Under the pieces are notes generated by a model. The model was not told the DNA's origin. It did not search any database and saw nothing but the letters and a program-made list of their open reading frames with translations. Shown piece after piece: positions 1 to 13,671 of a DNA stretch of 64,000 nt (position 1 is its first letter; each line of letters begins with the position of its first letter). Position numbers and translations under genes: made by a program. This DNA comes from Archilochus colubris (lineage: Eukaryota > Chordata > Aves > Apodiformes > Trochilidae). Location of the stretch: contig CM041084.1 in the NCBI GenBank assembly GCA_023079485.1, forward strand, positions 128,972,792-129,036,791, in the 5' to 3' direction.

Positions 1-3000
1 GGCATTACATCACTGAGCTGAATCCAGCCCAAGGCTAAGGCACTCGCAGTTTAATGTAATGAGACATCACCCTTTTGGCTACAGCAAAGCAGTGACCTTG
101 AATGATGGCAGGACTACTAATCTGGAGAGTATTTATGTGCAGTCCTAAATGAGATTAACATTTGTTGTGTATTAGGTGGTTTGGTAAAGATCTATCATTT
201 CACTTTCCAAAAGAGAGCAGCAATAGCCTAAAGAGCATACAAAGTAGTAAGCCCAGAGATGGTGCAGGATACCTGCAGAGAACCTGCTGCCCCAGAGACA
301 CTGTACCTTTCTTTTGTGTCAAATCCCTTCTACCCTGGGCATTGAAAACAGGCTTCAAAATTTTCAGTGTATCAGATGTATCACAAAGCTGGTGAACTCA
401 GCTCAAAACTGACACCACTCCCAGCATACAATATTTGGTCAATCTGCCATCAGCAGTAGCTGAAATCTTGGTTGTGAAGAGCAGTGGTTGTGCTTAATTG
501 TTTAGGTTAAAAACCTTCAGCTTGATTCTTGCCTCCTGAGATTTTTTTCTTTTAAATAAAATCTACTTGGTGATTCTCTGGCCATAATTGGAGTTCTGGC
601 TTTCCAATGGCCAAACAAGAGGGTCTCTGACCTGCTATGCTTGCTGAGCATTGCTCAGTTCTCCAGCCCTAAAAGACCAATAATTGTACTTTGCTATTTT
701 TAATGGGATGTGCTGTACCACTGTATGCAGCAACACGCCAGAGTGAAAGGACACTCAAATAGCTGAAGTCCATTAACAGTAAAAGGCCATGTACATCAAT
801 CCCAAAAGTGATACTTGCATTTCCCATGGGAACTGGGTGGACAGTTTGATAACTCTTCCTCACAGCATCCTCAAGCCTTCTGACAACAGGGAAGTACCAT
901 GTTTAATTTTTGCAGTAATGTTATGGTCTCAGGAAATGATAGTCATAGTGAACTGAGGTGAAGAGGAGCTTTAATCTTGCTGCTGTGTAAATAATGCCAG
1001 GAGGTGCTGTTAGGAGAGCTGGTAGTCACTGCCACTGCCTGGGGTGGCACCAGGACACACTGGCTTGGGAGTAATGACACCAATTTTGGATTATAGGCGA
1101 AACAGAGACCTACAGGAATTGATATGTGTGCTGGAGCACTGTATCAGCCATAACGTGGCTTCTCATAGGAAATTATAAAAAGACAGATACTTATGTTTCT
1201 GTGCTTCAGTGATATTGGCTTCAAGATTTCTGCTTGGACGATAGAAACTGCTCAGCCCAGCCTGCAGGTATGCTAAGCAGAAGCATCTGAATTTGCTTTC
1301 CTGTATCTCTAGGTATTTTTAAAAGATTCTTGATGCTTCTATATGATTTTCTTTTAATTAAAAAACCCCCAAAACCAAAAAAACGCAAACCCAAAACAAA
1401 TGTAGGGAATAAGACAAAAGTTCCTGTGTCTCAATGTTGCATTAGGTCATGCATAATCAATAATGGCTCAGGCCTTCAACTTCTTTCTCTGCCTTGTACT
1501 TTCTTTTCCATATGTACCTTCTGAGAGATAGTAACTTTTTTATATTATTTAGTGCCAAAATTGCTACCCAGGAGTATTGTGAAAAGATCTGAAGATGAAA
1601 AATCTCACTGAATAAAATTCTAAAAACATTTCGTGTGAAGTTCTTAATCATCTTCCAGCTTTTGACAGAATGACTTCAGTTCCTGGAAATTTTTATGCTC
1701 TTCCAAATCTTATTGCCTAAATGAATGGTAAACAGTACAAAGGACACCTGAGGAAAACTGATTTCTTTGTTGCAGGGAGGACATATATCTACCTCTCCTT
1801 CACTCACATGTTCTTAAGAGAGTGCAATGGACATGGAGAGAGGAACACATCTAGGACTTGATTTTTCTTGCTGTGTAACATGAGTCACATACTGCTTTCT
1901 TATAACACAAAGCAAGGAACAAAATTAGCTAAGCAAAAGCAGTGTTGCCAACCCTTTTCCCTTAATTGATCCCTTCATGATCTGTTTCCATGCAAGATTC
2001 CTTAATTTAGATTTCATTTTTTCATCTTTCCTACCTGCTCTCCTACTTCAGTTTCAAAACTTACTTTCTCCAAAATGTAAATAATGAGTTGGTGACCCAG
2101 AGAACACAGGGCAATCAAGCTGCAGTGTCAGAGAAAGCCTTCTGTTTCTAGGTGATCAAACATTTGTGTGATTAAACTCAAACCGGGTAACATATTGCTT
2201 TCCCAGAGCAGTTTGTTTCTCCCTTGCTGCCTTTAACAGCCTTCTGACTCGTCAGCCTTTCACGTGGACTCTGACTCTGGTTCTTAAAACAAATGCTGAC
2301 ACCTGCTTCAACAGCAGTATCCCCTGGGACACATAAAGACTGAAAGCTCTGTAACCCTAAAGCAAGTTCAGATTCTTGGCTCAAAGGCAGTGCTGAACCT
2401 AAGCCCATGACCCCAGATGTGACTGAGGTGCTGCAATTTAGGTTGCTGTATTCCCACTGCATTGCAGTCTTGCAGGTCTTGTTTCAGAATGTGCTTCCTT
2501 TCCACCTCGTACTCCACATTTTAAAACAAACCCAGAGGTTTGTTGTTGCAGCATGACAGCAACAGGGATATTTTTCTTGAGGATATTTCAGGGATATTTT
2601 CCTGAACGGGTAAATGCAGACGCAAATTTTCTCAGTTTATTTTAGGGTTTGTGGTTATTTCAAGAGCCTTCAGGAGGATGCTCAAGCTTGTGTAAGACCT
2701 GCAGCATTGTGCCTGAGCTTCAACCTCTTCAGGGAATCCACCTGAGGAGAGGGTGTTTAATATCTCACAGCCACCCTGGTCGGCTTCTGTCAGGCTTCAG
2801 CATCTTTAGAAATCCCCAGTTTCAAATTTGAATGCCAGTAGTCATTTATAACCTTAGAAAGCACATTGTAGCAAAACATGAAATTTGCTCTTTTTTCATT
2901 TCCACTCCAACCCTGCCCCTTCCTCTCTCCTTTGAACTGTTGTCACCACTTGCCAGTGCAGTACAGCTTGTTAACTGGCTGCCACTCTGATTTTTCACAA

Positions 3001-3160
3001 GTTTGCCACGTTGCAGTGACAAGACCATGTCAGGGCCCAGATGCTTCAGAGTAAATAAATAGCACATCTGGGATTTGGAAATGAGCCGGCTTCATATTGT
3101 GGAAAAAAACTAGTGTGGAAACACATCCAAAGAATACACAGCTGGAAACTGTTAACTCTG
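1..3160. other. Unique non-coding DNA, no gene seen
   Basis: AT-leaning sequence with no recognisable exon, RNA gene or mobile element. Open frames here are under 100 codons, show no family motif and overlap on opposite strands. It contains only short homopolymer runs. It could be intergenic or intronic; the sequence alone does not decide. Confidence 0.6.
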
Positions 3161-3207
3161 GAAGGAAAGGAAAAAAGAAAAGAAAAAAAGAAAAAAGAAA
3201 AAGGAGG
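3161..3207. repeat. Purine-rich simple repeat (A/G tract)
   Basis: About 45 bases made only of A and G on this strand, with repeated AAAAAG-like units. This is a low-complexity polypurine tract with no coding content. Confidence 0.85.
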
Positions 3208-3424
3208 CAAAAACTCGGGGATTACTACTGCTTGAGATCTTGTGCGTTATAATTGCTGAGAAACAGAAACTCAGTTTACACAGCAGTTAAATTAATGGCA
3301 TTCCTGAAAAATTGATAGTTTATAATAATTGACCTCAAGCAACATAAAGGCAGCACAGGGTGGGAGGCTTGACTCCTCGCTGTCTGGCTTTCTGGGATGT
3401 GTTTGGTAACATCCCAGCTATTTG

Positions 3425-3645
3425 AATTCGCAGGCGAGCTGGTGGGAGGATGTTGGTGGTAGAGCCATGCGACTGCCCTTCTGGAGCCAGGCTGCTGAGA
3501 ACCAGAGCAGTTTCCCAGGCCCCCAAGCTGCCTGTGTCACCCAGGGTGTGCCGGCCCCGGAGCTGCCTCTGGAAGGAGCCTGGAATGGGGGCGGCCGCAC
3601 TCCTCGCATCACTCCCACTGCCAGAGGAGCTGCACCCCTGGTAGA
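3425..3645. other. Small CpG-rich, GC-rich patch
   Basis: A local GC-rich stretch of roughly 200 bp with about eight CpG dinucleotides, including a NotI site (GCGGCCGC) at 3591-3598. The flanks are AT-rich and CpG-poor. Open frames run through it on both strands (about 119 and 104 codons on minus, 79 on plus), but this is what GC-rich DNA does by chance, and none has a recognisable domain. It could be a very small CpG island, an unrecognised GC-rich exon, or a decayed GC-rich repeat. I see no TATA box or convincing splice pair that would decide. Confidence 0.4.
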
Positions 3646-6600
3646 TGATACAGGAGGGTGAATCAGCAGCTGCCATGGAGGGGGATGCTTCCACCCACTC
3701 CCTGAGCCAAAATCGTGTTCAGCTTCCACCAAGGGCAGGGGAGGGCTTCAGCAAGGTAAAACTAGGACAGGGGAGGCAAGAAGCCACCGAAAATAGAATG
3801 AAATCTTATCTTTGTACCTTTGGTTTTTTGGACGGGGATCCTTGTATTTAAAAAATTCAAGCCAAAGCAACAAAACCCTCAGACAGCGAAATGACTCTGA
3901 GTAATTATTTTAAGCACTGCTCCAAGTGAGGCATACATCATGCAGAAAAGCTCCTACTTTTCATGTGGGCACCAGTCCTAGTGTAGAGCCTAGGTGGAGT
4001 GCCAGATGCTGCCACAGTCCCTGTGCTCAGAGTGTCTCTTTTTCCAGACTCCAGTAACTCTTTAATAGCTCTGAACGATCCTCTTTTCTCCATTGAGATA
4101 ACCATTGATTGCAACTCAGAGCCAGTCAAACTATCCTCCATCCAAAGACCATGCAGCAGCCTTTGCTTCTGGAATGAGTTCATTGCACATCAGAGAGCAG
4201 AAAACTTTTTTTCTTTTTCCCCAATTTTTTTTCCCAGTTTTTTTTTTTCTCTCTTGGTTGCCAGACTTCCTTTCCCTACTACACATGAATTAGGATTTGT
4301 CATTGCATAAATGGAAAACATAGTAACAGAGCAAACTCAGAATCCTAAATCAAAATATACCCATTTGGGCAGCTTTGGGTCTGTAGCCTGTGTAGCTTTG
4401 GGTGAATAAGTCCGTCCTTGCAATGGTGGGAAGTGATGCTACAGATGCTTTACTGTAGTTTTGTATGCTTAAGAAATGCTTTATTGTGCCTGGACAGATG
4501 CCATTTTGTATTTCCTAGCATTTATTTTATTTACCCCAACAAGACTCTGTTTCCATTTTATGGTTAAGAAATAGAATATTTCAGCAAAACCTTTAAAATG
4601 TTTTGGGCAGAAGAATGTAAAGGCTGTTTCTGAAAGCTTCCTGCACTACATCCAGAAGGGTGAGGTGTGAAGACACCTATATCCAGTGTCTCTGTCTCTT
4701 ATACAGAGCACAGGAGGGACAGGCAGCTGAAATGCAGCCCGCAGAGTCAGGAAAAGCCAAGTGTGATTTCACCTTCTGCCTGAGGAAGATCAAACCAACC
4801 CTTCTGTCTCCAAGGAATTTCCCTCACCCCTCAGACTGTCACGCAGCTGCTGGGTTAGCACCCTTGCTCACATCCTCATTCACATCACTGCTATGTCCTC
4901 ATTTAACCCATTGCTAATCCCTGCGCCCTTATTACCTTAAGCCAGGTTAGGCTGAAGGCAAGTGTTGGGTTGAGCATGTAGAGAAGAAAGCCTGAGGCTG
5001 ACTGCATGGTATTTGGGGAGGCTCTGAGTTAGATCAAGCATTTAACGTGCCCAAGTCAGCAAATCAGGAGTGTTTGCTTGCCCTGCCACAAGGTGTTCTG
5101 TGCCTTGTCTGTAGATCACTAACCATGCCAGCAGCAGCTACAGCTTTTACTACTGGCATTTCTTGGAGCCCCAGGAAGCAGTGGACATCAGCTGCTCTAC
5201 AGACACAGCAGGTTATATGTCCAGTTATTGGGTTCAGTTGTGTTATTAAGAATTAACTGAAAGAAATCCTATGGCCTGGGCGATGCAGGAAATACAAACC
5301 ATAAACCAAAACTGCAGGAATTTCTGAAGCTGTGTTAATCCAAACAAAATATCCCACAGCAGGCTGGAAGCAAGTCCTGGCTTCCCAGATATTTAGCTCC
5401 TTCTTTCTTTCCCTAAAGATGGTTTGGAAGCCACACTGCACACTTTCTCAGTGAAAGGTCTGGGGTACCTGCCCTCAGGAGAGGATGCAAGGGGAAAGTC
5501 CAGAGTGGAGAAGATGCCTCCTTGCAGTGCTAAGTCAATTTGAATTTGCTGCAGCATTGTGGATTCTATTGACTCAGCACCATGACTTTCATGGCTCTCC
5601 TTCAGAGGAACTGTGACCTCTGTGAGGGAATTCAAACTCTAGTTCCCCATCACAAGTGATGGAAGTTTTTCACTGCCCAAGAGTCACTGAAAGAGCCTCT
5701 TCCACCTAAACGTCTGGCCTGGTGATGGGCACTGTGGGAGCAGAGGTGGCAGCAGCAGTGGCAGTGAGAGCATGGTGGAAGAGAGGAGATTGTCACAGCA
5801 AGTGCCAGGTGTGCTTCAGAGACCTGCAGAGTATATATGGGGCTGGGTAGTGCTAGAAATGCCTGTGGCTGCAGAAGGCTGCTGAGGAGATGCTGCACAT
5901 GATGTGCTCCGTGCAGCACTGAGGTACCTGCTCTGGGTCAGAGGGTCCTGACTTTGAGTATCACATACACAGGCAGCTCAGCAAAGATCTCAGCAGGATT
6001 CAGTGCTGTCACCACAAAAGCCAAGAATGATTTTGATTTGCCAAGACACTAATTTTAGAGAACAAAACAACTTCTTCAGTTGAATACTAAATATCTTTTG
6101 TGTAAACCACTCTCAGACATTAACAGACTTGATTATTTTTTGTCTGTGAATCCCCACATAGTGACAGTAAAAAAATAGTTTTACTTAGTACAGCTAAGTG
6201 TAAACAAATGTATAAAAGCCCAAATACAAATATCTGTGACTTTGATAGGGAACTAGAGTTCAGCTTGGATCCACCTAGAAATCTCAGGGCTGGTTTTACA
6301 TTGGTGATGCTTCTTTCAGATGCTGAATGTTTACAGAAGTGGTCCAGACTGCATGAGTCTGCATTCATTTCACTAGCTGAACTATGGCTTAATAGTGAAA
6401 GCTTGGGTTTTGGAGCAAGTTTGCAGCTAGTTAAACTGTTGAAGAAGAACAAAAAGCTGATGTCACTGAGCAAAAGGCCAGTGGCCCTCAGCCTGCATTT
6501 GCTTGTGCTTATTTGAAAATGGTCCTTTGGCCCATTTGGCTTTGTAAGTCTGTTTGTTTGTTTCTTGGGGTCTTATTGTTGTTGCTGCCCATTTGTTACT

Positions 6601-9202
6601 TTTTAAGGGCAATGTGACTTTATAATTAGTAGATAATGGAAAATGTTATGTCCAGCATTTTATTGTGCTTTCTGTTTAATTTGTTAAAGATGACATACTG
6701 GTACGCTGATTGTTTTCATTAAAAAGGGAGAGGTTCCTATTTCTAAATTTCTCTAGAATTCTGCTTTGTTTATTTACAAAATATAATGACATTGGCTGAA
6801 CAATCTTTAAAAGTATCACTCTTTTAAAGCATAGTGACTTGGGTTGTTTTCTTTGGTTTTTTACTAGGGTAGATAGGTTAGGACTTGAGCTGTGTGAAAA
6901 ATGAATGAAAGAATTCTGGGTAAAAAAATCTTAGGTATTCCTGAGACTTGTTTCCCTCTTATCCTTTCAGGATTGTCAACACAGAGCCCTCACAGCCCCT
7001 AAACTTTGCTTTGGAGGGAGCACGTTACCTCTGAACAAGCAGGTGGCTGAGGAGGTGTCAGCAGAGAGCTGGGACCCTCACTCACACTTCAGTCCTCGGG
7101 GTGCCAAGAGCAGCCCCTGGCCTGCACAGGACACAGCTGATGCCACACAGCCTGAGAGCATCCTGAAAAAATGAAAACTTGGAGATTCAGGGCTCTCAGC
7201 AGCAGCACCATATGTTTGGGGCAATTTTCACACGATCGTTTTGACAGGTCATGTCAATCCATCCCTGGCATGCTCAAACAACTGGGACCACATCTGTCCC
7301 CAGAGATCAGCCAAACAGTCTCTCAGCCAAGTAAAATGGTCATCCTTGCCAAATTTTGAGTACATCACGTGGCTGTATTATTATTCCCATCATTAGCATA
7401 TGCCAAGGGCCAGCGTTAATTGCTTTCTCATCCCATGCCTGTGTGACAGGAGAGCTCTTGCTGGCACATTGAGGTCTGCAGCTCTTGTCTACCAGGACCT
7501 TGTTTGGGTGTCAGGAACATTTTGGAGGAGGACTGGTGAAATTATGTGAAATGTTTGTTTCTGTTACCAAATTTACTACTTTTGCTTAGCCTTTAACTTA
7601 GGCTAGGCTTTTGTCATATTTTATAATACAAGCTGAAAAGTTTCATTAGGAAAACAGCTGTGTGAAATGTTACAGCAATTCCAAAATTAAACACTTCATG
7701 TCAAAATAGTTCTGCATTGACAGTTTTATTCCCTCCTCAAGACTTCTTTGTTTAAAATCCATTAACCAGACTAACTCAACACAAAATCAGAATCACTGTG
7801 ATTTTGACTGCTATTCCATGCTTTATGTAGTCACTCTTAATTTTTAGATACATAATCTCTGATATATATGTATATATATATATATGAAATCCTACATAGC
7901 ATCCCTGTACCAAGTACCTTTCCCATTAACCTTTTCTGCATCTGCTTGTACAGATTCTTTGGTAAGTGTTAGCAAACTTTCTTCTAGTGCCAAAATCCTT
8001 CACTGAGCCCATAATGTTTTCCCACAAAGTCTTCAGCGTACTGATTCTTGGGATTAGCTCCGCTTTTCTTGTACATTTCCCAGACTATTACTGAAAATAA
8101 ATGGAAATAATAGATAAAACTATTGCTGCTAAGGAAAAGAAAATGATGCTCGTACATGTCTCTTGTTCTGCAGAGGAACCAAATCCTGTTTTAAGTGCTG
8201 CACCAGGCAACTCTCCATCACCATCTCACTGCTGCTGTCACCGGGTTATGGTCAGGCATGTTTTGAACACTAATTCCATTCCTTCTGATGTTCCTTTTCA
8301 AAGGGAATATTTGTCTCTGGGCATTTTTTTTTTTTTTTTATTTACTGTGTTTTAACTGTTTTCCAATGCTTATGGGTCCATGCTTGGCTTACTCCTTTGT
8401 TTCAAAAAAATCCTCTTTCTGATCTGTTTTTTTGTAGCCAGATATTCATATCTGAACTGGAATGGACATCCCTATGTAGTTGTTACACTAGTGGTTCACT
8501 CTTTTTGCAATCTACCAACAGCAAAACTGTTCAGAAACCATTTCTGGAGGCTACAGGAATCCTTTCAACAGAAGAAGAATCCTTTCTTCTTTGTAAAAAT
8601 AAAGAAGGAACCAGAAAAGGCCAAGAGTAAAGAAGTAAAAGATTTTTTTTCTTGCCAAGTCAGTCAGACAAACACACATATATATGACTTTTTTCAAGAA
8701 TAGCTGTGCTCCTGAAAATGTTTTATAATAACAGTTTCCAAAGTTAGTGTCCTTCAGGATGTACTGAATTCTCTGTGTTGTAGCTCCCCTTTTGAAGGAC
8801 AAACTACCAATGTGTTGAGATGCAAACTCAGTCACCATGGTCTCATTTCCATACCTGGCAGTGACAATACCTTATTTTCCTCTTCCTGATACACTGATAA
8901 ATAGTCAAGATAACCAGAATTATATTGTGGAGAGTCATTCTCTGACAAAAAACCACTGTGTTTTGGATCCTAAATCAACTCCCTAGTTAAATCCTTTCTC
9001 CCCTTTTAATTTATCTACATCCTCAAGCCCTGAAAATTTAATTAAAATAGCTCAGTACTCTGAACTGGTCTTCCTGTGGCATTGAAGGGGATGTTGGGCA
9101 CTTAAAGAAACACTGCTCTGATTTAAAACATGGAGTGGTACTAATGGGAAACAATAAACAACATTTTTATTGAAAATCAAGCTCATTTTTTCTGTTGCTA
9201 AC
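3646..9202. other. Unique non-coding DNA with minor simple repeats
   Basis: No gene or mobile element recognised over about 5.5 kb. Low-complexity pieces include a T/C-rich stretch near 4205-4257, a TA-dinucleotide tract at 7861-7885 and a T run near 8327-8340. The longest open frame (117 codons, minus, 6120-6473) overlaps a 102-codon frame on plus, and neither looks like a known protein. Confidence 0.6.
7861..7885. repeat. (TA)n microsatellite
   Basis: Twenty-five bases of alternating TA with a single G interruption, a short imperfect dinucleotide microsatellite that is likely length-polymorphic. Confidence 0.9.
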
Positions 9203-9618
9203 ACAGAATCATAGAATCAATCATAGAATCATAGAATGGTTTTGGTTGGAAGACACCTTAAGATCATATAGTTTAAACCCTCCAACATGGACAGGAACAC
9301 CTTCCACCACACCCGATCACTCAAAGCCCCATCCAGCCTGGCCCTGAACACTTCCAGGGATGAGATATACAAAGGTTCCTTGGACAACTTGTTGCTGTGT
9401 CTCATTACCCTCAGAGTAAAGAATTTCTTCCTAATGTCTAACCTAAATTTATATTCCTGTAGTCCATTTCCCCTTGTCACTACATGCTCTTGTAAAGTCC
9501 CTCCCCAGCTTTCTTGTAGGCCCCTTCAGGTACCAGAGGGCCACTATAAGGTCTCCTCAGAGTCTTTCATTCTCCAGGCTGAACAACCCCAATGTTCTTA
9601 GCCAGGATTCCTAGGAGA
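9203..9618 (-). mobile_element. CR1 LINE 3' fragment, 5'-truncated
   Basis: The plus strand opens with the reverse complement of the CR1 octamer tail (repeated ATCATAGA at 9207-9237), followed by the usual reverse-complement CR1 3' untranslated segment and the end of ORF2. On minus, the peptide phrase FRLDIRKKFFTLRV is readable. About 415 bp survive. The body is diverged and has stops, so it is not active. The tail shows one irregular octamer. Family identity is firm; the subfamily is not assigned. Confidence 0.93.
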
Positions 9619-9653
9619 CAATATTGATTGATATTGTTAGCTCTGAACATCAT

Positions 9654-9678
9654 TAAAAATAAATAAATAAATAAAAAG
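9654..9678. repeat. (AAAT)n microsatellite
   Basis: A short tetranucleotide run lying between two CR1 fragments. It is simple sequence with no other content. Confidence 0.85.
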
Positions 9679-9746
9679 AGTATAAATTGGATGGGCACTT
9701 GTGGTACCTTCTTCTCCTTTTGCAAAGACTGCTACTAAAGGAGACG

Positions 9747-9893
9747 ACAGAATCACAGAACCATAGACTGACGTGGAAGGGACAGTTAAAATTCACCTTG
9801 TCCAATGCCCCCTGCAATGAGCAGGTACATCTTTGACTAGATCAGGTTTCTGACCATGACCGTTTCCAGGGATGGGGCATCTACCACCTCTCA
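9747..9893 (-). mobile_element. CR1 LINE 3' end fragment, second insertion
   Basis: About 147 bp of reverse-complement CR1 3' end: a degenerate octamer tail, then the segments for the CTGCAATGAGCAGG and GGGATGGGGCATCTACCACC phrases typical of an avian CR1 subfamily. It has its own tail, separate from the CR1 just upstream, so it is an independent insertion and not a continuation. It is more diverged than its neighbour and has no usable ORF. Confidence 0.88.
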
Positions 9894-12800
9894 GCTACCA
9901 GTTTCCACCCTCCTTTCCTCACACGTTTTGGCTCCCTCCTTTCCTTCTGCAGCTTTCTTCTTGCTCTAGCTCTGTTACATTTTGTAAGGAGAAGTAGACA
10001 TGTGAAGATGTAAAGCTCTATAATTTTAGGTTGTTTCTGAAATTCTGGAGGAGACAGTGTGGGTACCATATCTTGGTGTGACACTCCAGAGCCAAATTAG
10101 CACTTTACTATCCTTCAGGCTGTAGCAGGGCAAATATTAACAGACCCACATTTCCCCCATTTTGCCTCTTCCTTTGTTTGTCCCCTTGTTTGTACCTTGC
10201 TTGGGTACCAGCATCAGTTTGACAGCACCTGAGGGCCAAGCATCTCCTGAGTCCTGCTGGATGGGCCAGACCCAGTGGCAATGCTATGGGAGGAGAAGAG
10301 GAAACCCACACTACTTATAAACCTCAAACTATACATTCGACAGGGACAAACTTCAGCCTCTGCAGAGCAGGTTCAGTTCAGGCTCACAAGTAGAGATTTG
10401 AGTCACTGAAGGACAAAAAAAATCACACTCAAAGCTAATTTGAAATGCAGGGGCGCTGCCTCACTGAGTTTCCTGTTTCCCAGCCCAAGGACTGGGTAGA
10501 ACTCAGTGGTTCAGTGGGTGCCAGGCAGGAGCCATGCCTCCATCCACAGCTTTGCAGTTCACTAGGGAATCTTCTCTTCAAAGCACATGTTCCCCAAAAC
10601 AAGCTACCAGTCCCAAACCATACCCTGGACCATTCTGTCCCTGCAAGGGAAATCTTCAGAAAATGTTGTGAAGCAGATAAATGTGCCACACTCCACAAGA
10701 ATGCCAAGACAACAACTGTAAGTCTTGGGAATTGCCCTCTAAGTGTCACAAACATTTGGCCAAAACCTTCATTGAGATTGCAATGCAGATCTTGCTGGAA
10801 AAAAAAAAAAAGGAAAACACAGTGGGAAGCAAAAACCAATATAATAAAAGAAATTCAATAAGCTGTTGTTCTGAGCTGATCACACATCTTCATAGTTGTC
10901 ATTAAAAACTATGGTTACTATAGCTGGGCTTTCTGAAACAAATGAAACACTCAGTTCTGCACATACACCCATGTGCAACTTTCTGTTTTTTACTATCTGC
11001 TGCATCTTTTGCAGCATTGTGAGATAGATTGGGGGGGAAAATTATGTAATAAGTTACAAACTCATTCCAAAATCCTTCGCCATCGTTCATCAGGTTATTT
11101 GTACACTTTCAGCCACAGAGGAAGCTACGTCTTCCTTCACAAGAAGTCTAGAGTTGTCAAAGTAATGGCAGATGGGAACTGGCATATAGGACATTTAATT
11201 TCTCACCCCTAAAACACTGTTGCTGTTACTCAACAGGGTACTCACAAGACTGAAATACAGTATTTTGATATGACTGCTTTCTCATGTTCTGTTATTCTGC
11301 CTTTCTGAAGATGGAAGCATAAGCAAACTTAATCTACATATGTTCAAAAGAAAAGCTCTACAGTTCTTACAAAGAAAACTATTTATTCTTGTCAGAAAAA
11401 TCAGAAGAAAGAAGACTGAAGAAATATTGAATTTGTAAAAAGGTTTGATCAACTAGAATGAGATAAACCCTTCAGTCTGATGAGAAGTCTGGAAAAACAA
11501 GCAACTCAGTCTAAAAACTAGAAAATTAAGAGGGAAAGGGGAACTCAGGCACAGCTATTTCAATCAAAAAGCAATAAGCATGTGGAATAAATTATTGCTA
11601 GGTGAAGCCACTGAAGCAAATAATGGAATTAATTTAAAAGACAGCTAGATATCTTTATGAAGAAAGCATAAACCTGAAATTTTCCTACTTAGATGCTTTG
11701 GGTTAGATCCAGTAAAGGACTTGGTGTCTAGAGGAGGACTTAAGAGGACTTTAACTACTTAAATCCAGAAATACCTCCAAAAAATTCCAACTGACTACTG
11801 CAGATGCTGGAAACAAATGGGTTACATAGTGCCAACCATGCTGAGATCTGGGACAGGGTCTTGGTGTCCTCAGGGGTTGTGTTGGTCCTCACAGCACAGT
11901 GCTGCCTCTCACCCCACCCCATATTTGAGTCAGTGCACCCCAGGGACCTGATGCAAAAAACATTGCTGAAGTATTCCTACCACAAGGCAAGGGAACAGGT
12001 CCCCCACAAAATACAGTACCAACGGCCTCTTAACTTTAAAATTATGAGAGGGGTAGTGCTGGCCTGTGACAACTTTGATACAGTGCTTTGATAATCATGT
12101 CATAGGATGTGGGACACCCTGATGCTTTTTTGCTGGGTAGAAATGAAACCTGAAAGTCCCATGTGCCAGGAAAGGGTGTATCCCCTTTCTTGACAGAGGT
12201 TTATTATGCATTTCATACTCACTAAATTAGAGAAAAATTGAGAAGTTGCATGAGCACTTCCTACTAGGTGAGCTGTCAAGGAAAATCCCAAGACCTGATT
12301 GCTCTTACCCAGGATTATTGCTATCTTTTCAATCACAGTCTTTTTAAAGAATAGCAGGGATGATTATGAAATTCTTATTATTATGCGACATTTCTACCCT
12401 GGCTGATAAAAGATTTCTACTGGACTTTCAGGTCTTCTAAAATGCTCATTTCATTATTGTTGAGCACCTTAAAGCTGCCAGTGGAGGGCACCATGGGAAG
12501 GCTGCAACATAGCTGTAGTTCACTATCTGACATGAATGAACTGGGCAATGTTAAGCCTCTGATCATAAATAGGTGCTGGGCTCTGAGTAACATTTACAAG
12601 AGCCAAAGAGACTCCAGGCTTGATTTCAGAAACTTTGAGGACATTTAAAGCTGTCTGCAAGATGTTCCCTTCCCTCTTCCCTGCTCCCCACCCACAGAAA
12701 TTACAATCATATGCTATCAAAGTGACTCCAAACCAGCTATAATGAAATGAAAAAAACATCTTGATTTTCATTTAGGCTGAGTCATGCACTGCTGAGCTGC

Positions 12801-13671
12801 TGGGACAGATTTTCCTCCAGGTGCTGGGTTTTCAGGCACTGTGCATCTGAAGCAGAGTTGGAGGCAGATGGAGACAGGAGGAGCAGGACAGGGGCTCCCA
12901 GGGGCAGCCCCAGGGAGACAGTACCCAAATCATGCCTTTTTGAGGATTCCTAAGGATTTTCTGTAGCTCATTTTGCACTGTGTAATCACACCAAAACCAC
13001 ACACTTAAAGATCAGCAGGTCACTGGTGCAATTTTGCAATGAGTCACAGGTATTGAAGGAGTTAAAATTCTTTAAGGCTTACACTAATTTACACTCCCCT
13101 TGCTTGAATGCTAAGTTAAAAAAAAAAAAAATCACCTTGACAAGATTTGTACTGATAGGAAAGTGTCCTGTTAAATTCAAGCTGATAAGCACCCTGCACT
13201 GATATTCTGAATTAATTCTCTGGATGACCAAAAAAAAACGTGCTGGGTGATTTATCAGGCTTGGATCTCTGTGATAAGACTTTCTTCTTTACACCTAGTT
13301 CAGGGGGCAAGCTAACACACTTAATGCTGGGGGAAATGGGGCAGGGGGTTGTGTTGGAGTAAGGCTGGCATCTGGCAAGGAAGGTGATTTGGTTGTCATC
13401 TGGAAGTAGGTCTTGGGATGGCTTGACAGAAGAAAAAGGCAGAGGCTGTTGAGAAAGAAAGCAACTCACCTTGCAAAGCAGGTGGGCAAGGGTTCTTGCC
13501 AAATTGCAGAACACAGCAGCTATTTTTAAAGCACAGAGAGTGGTTATAATTTGGAGGAAAGGTGAGAAAGGACTTCTGAAACATCCAACTTCCTTTTCTT
13601 GTTCCCTTAAAGAATTTGTTATGCTTCTATATCTGAATTTCTGTTACAGTACAGCAAGTGAGTGCTCGTGT
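9894..13671. other. Unique non-coding DNA
   Basis: No gene or mobile element recognised. The two longest frames (134 codons on minus at 10435-10839 and 138 on plus at 10445-10861) cover the same DNA on opposite strands. Neither shows a domain, and the plus frame ends in an A run, so both look like chance. Short A runs occur near 10799-10811 and 13118-13131. Confidence 0.6.

Noticed and set aside
10435..10861. Pair of 134- and 138-codon frames on opposite strands
   Set aside because: Mutually antisense over the same bases, without motifs; the plus frame reads through an A run into Lys-rich sequence.
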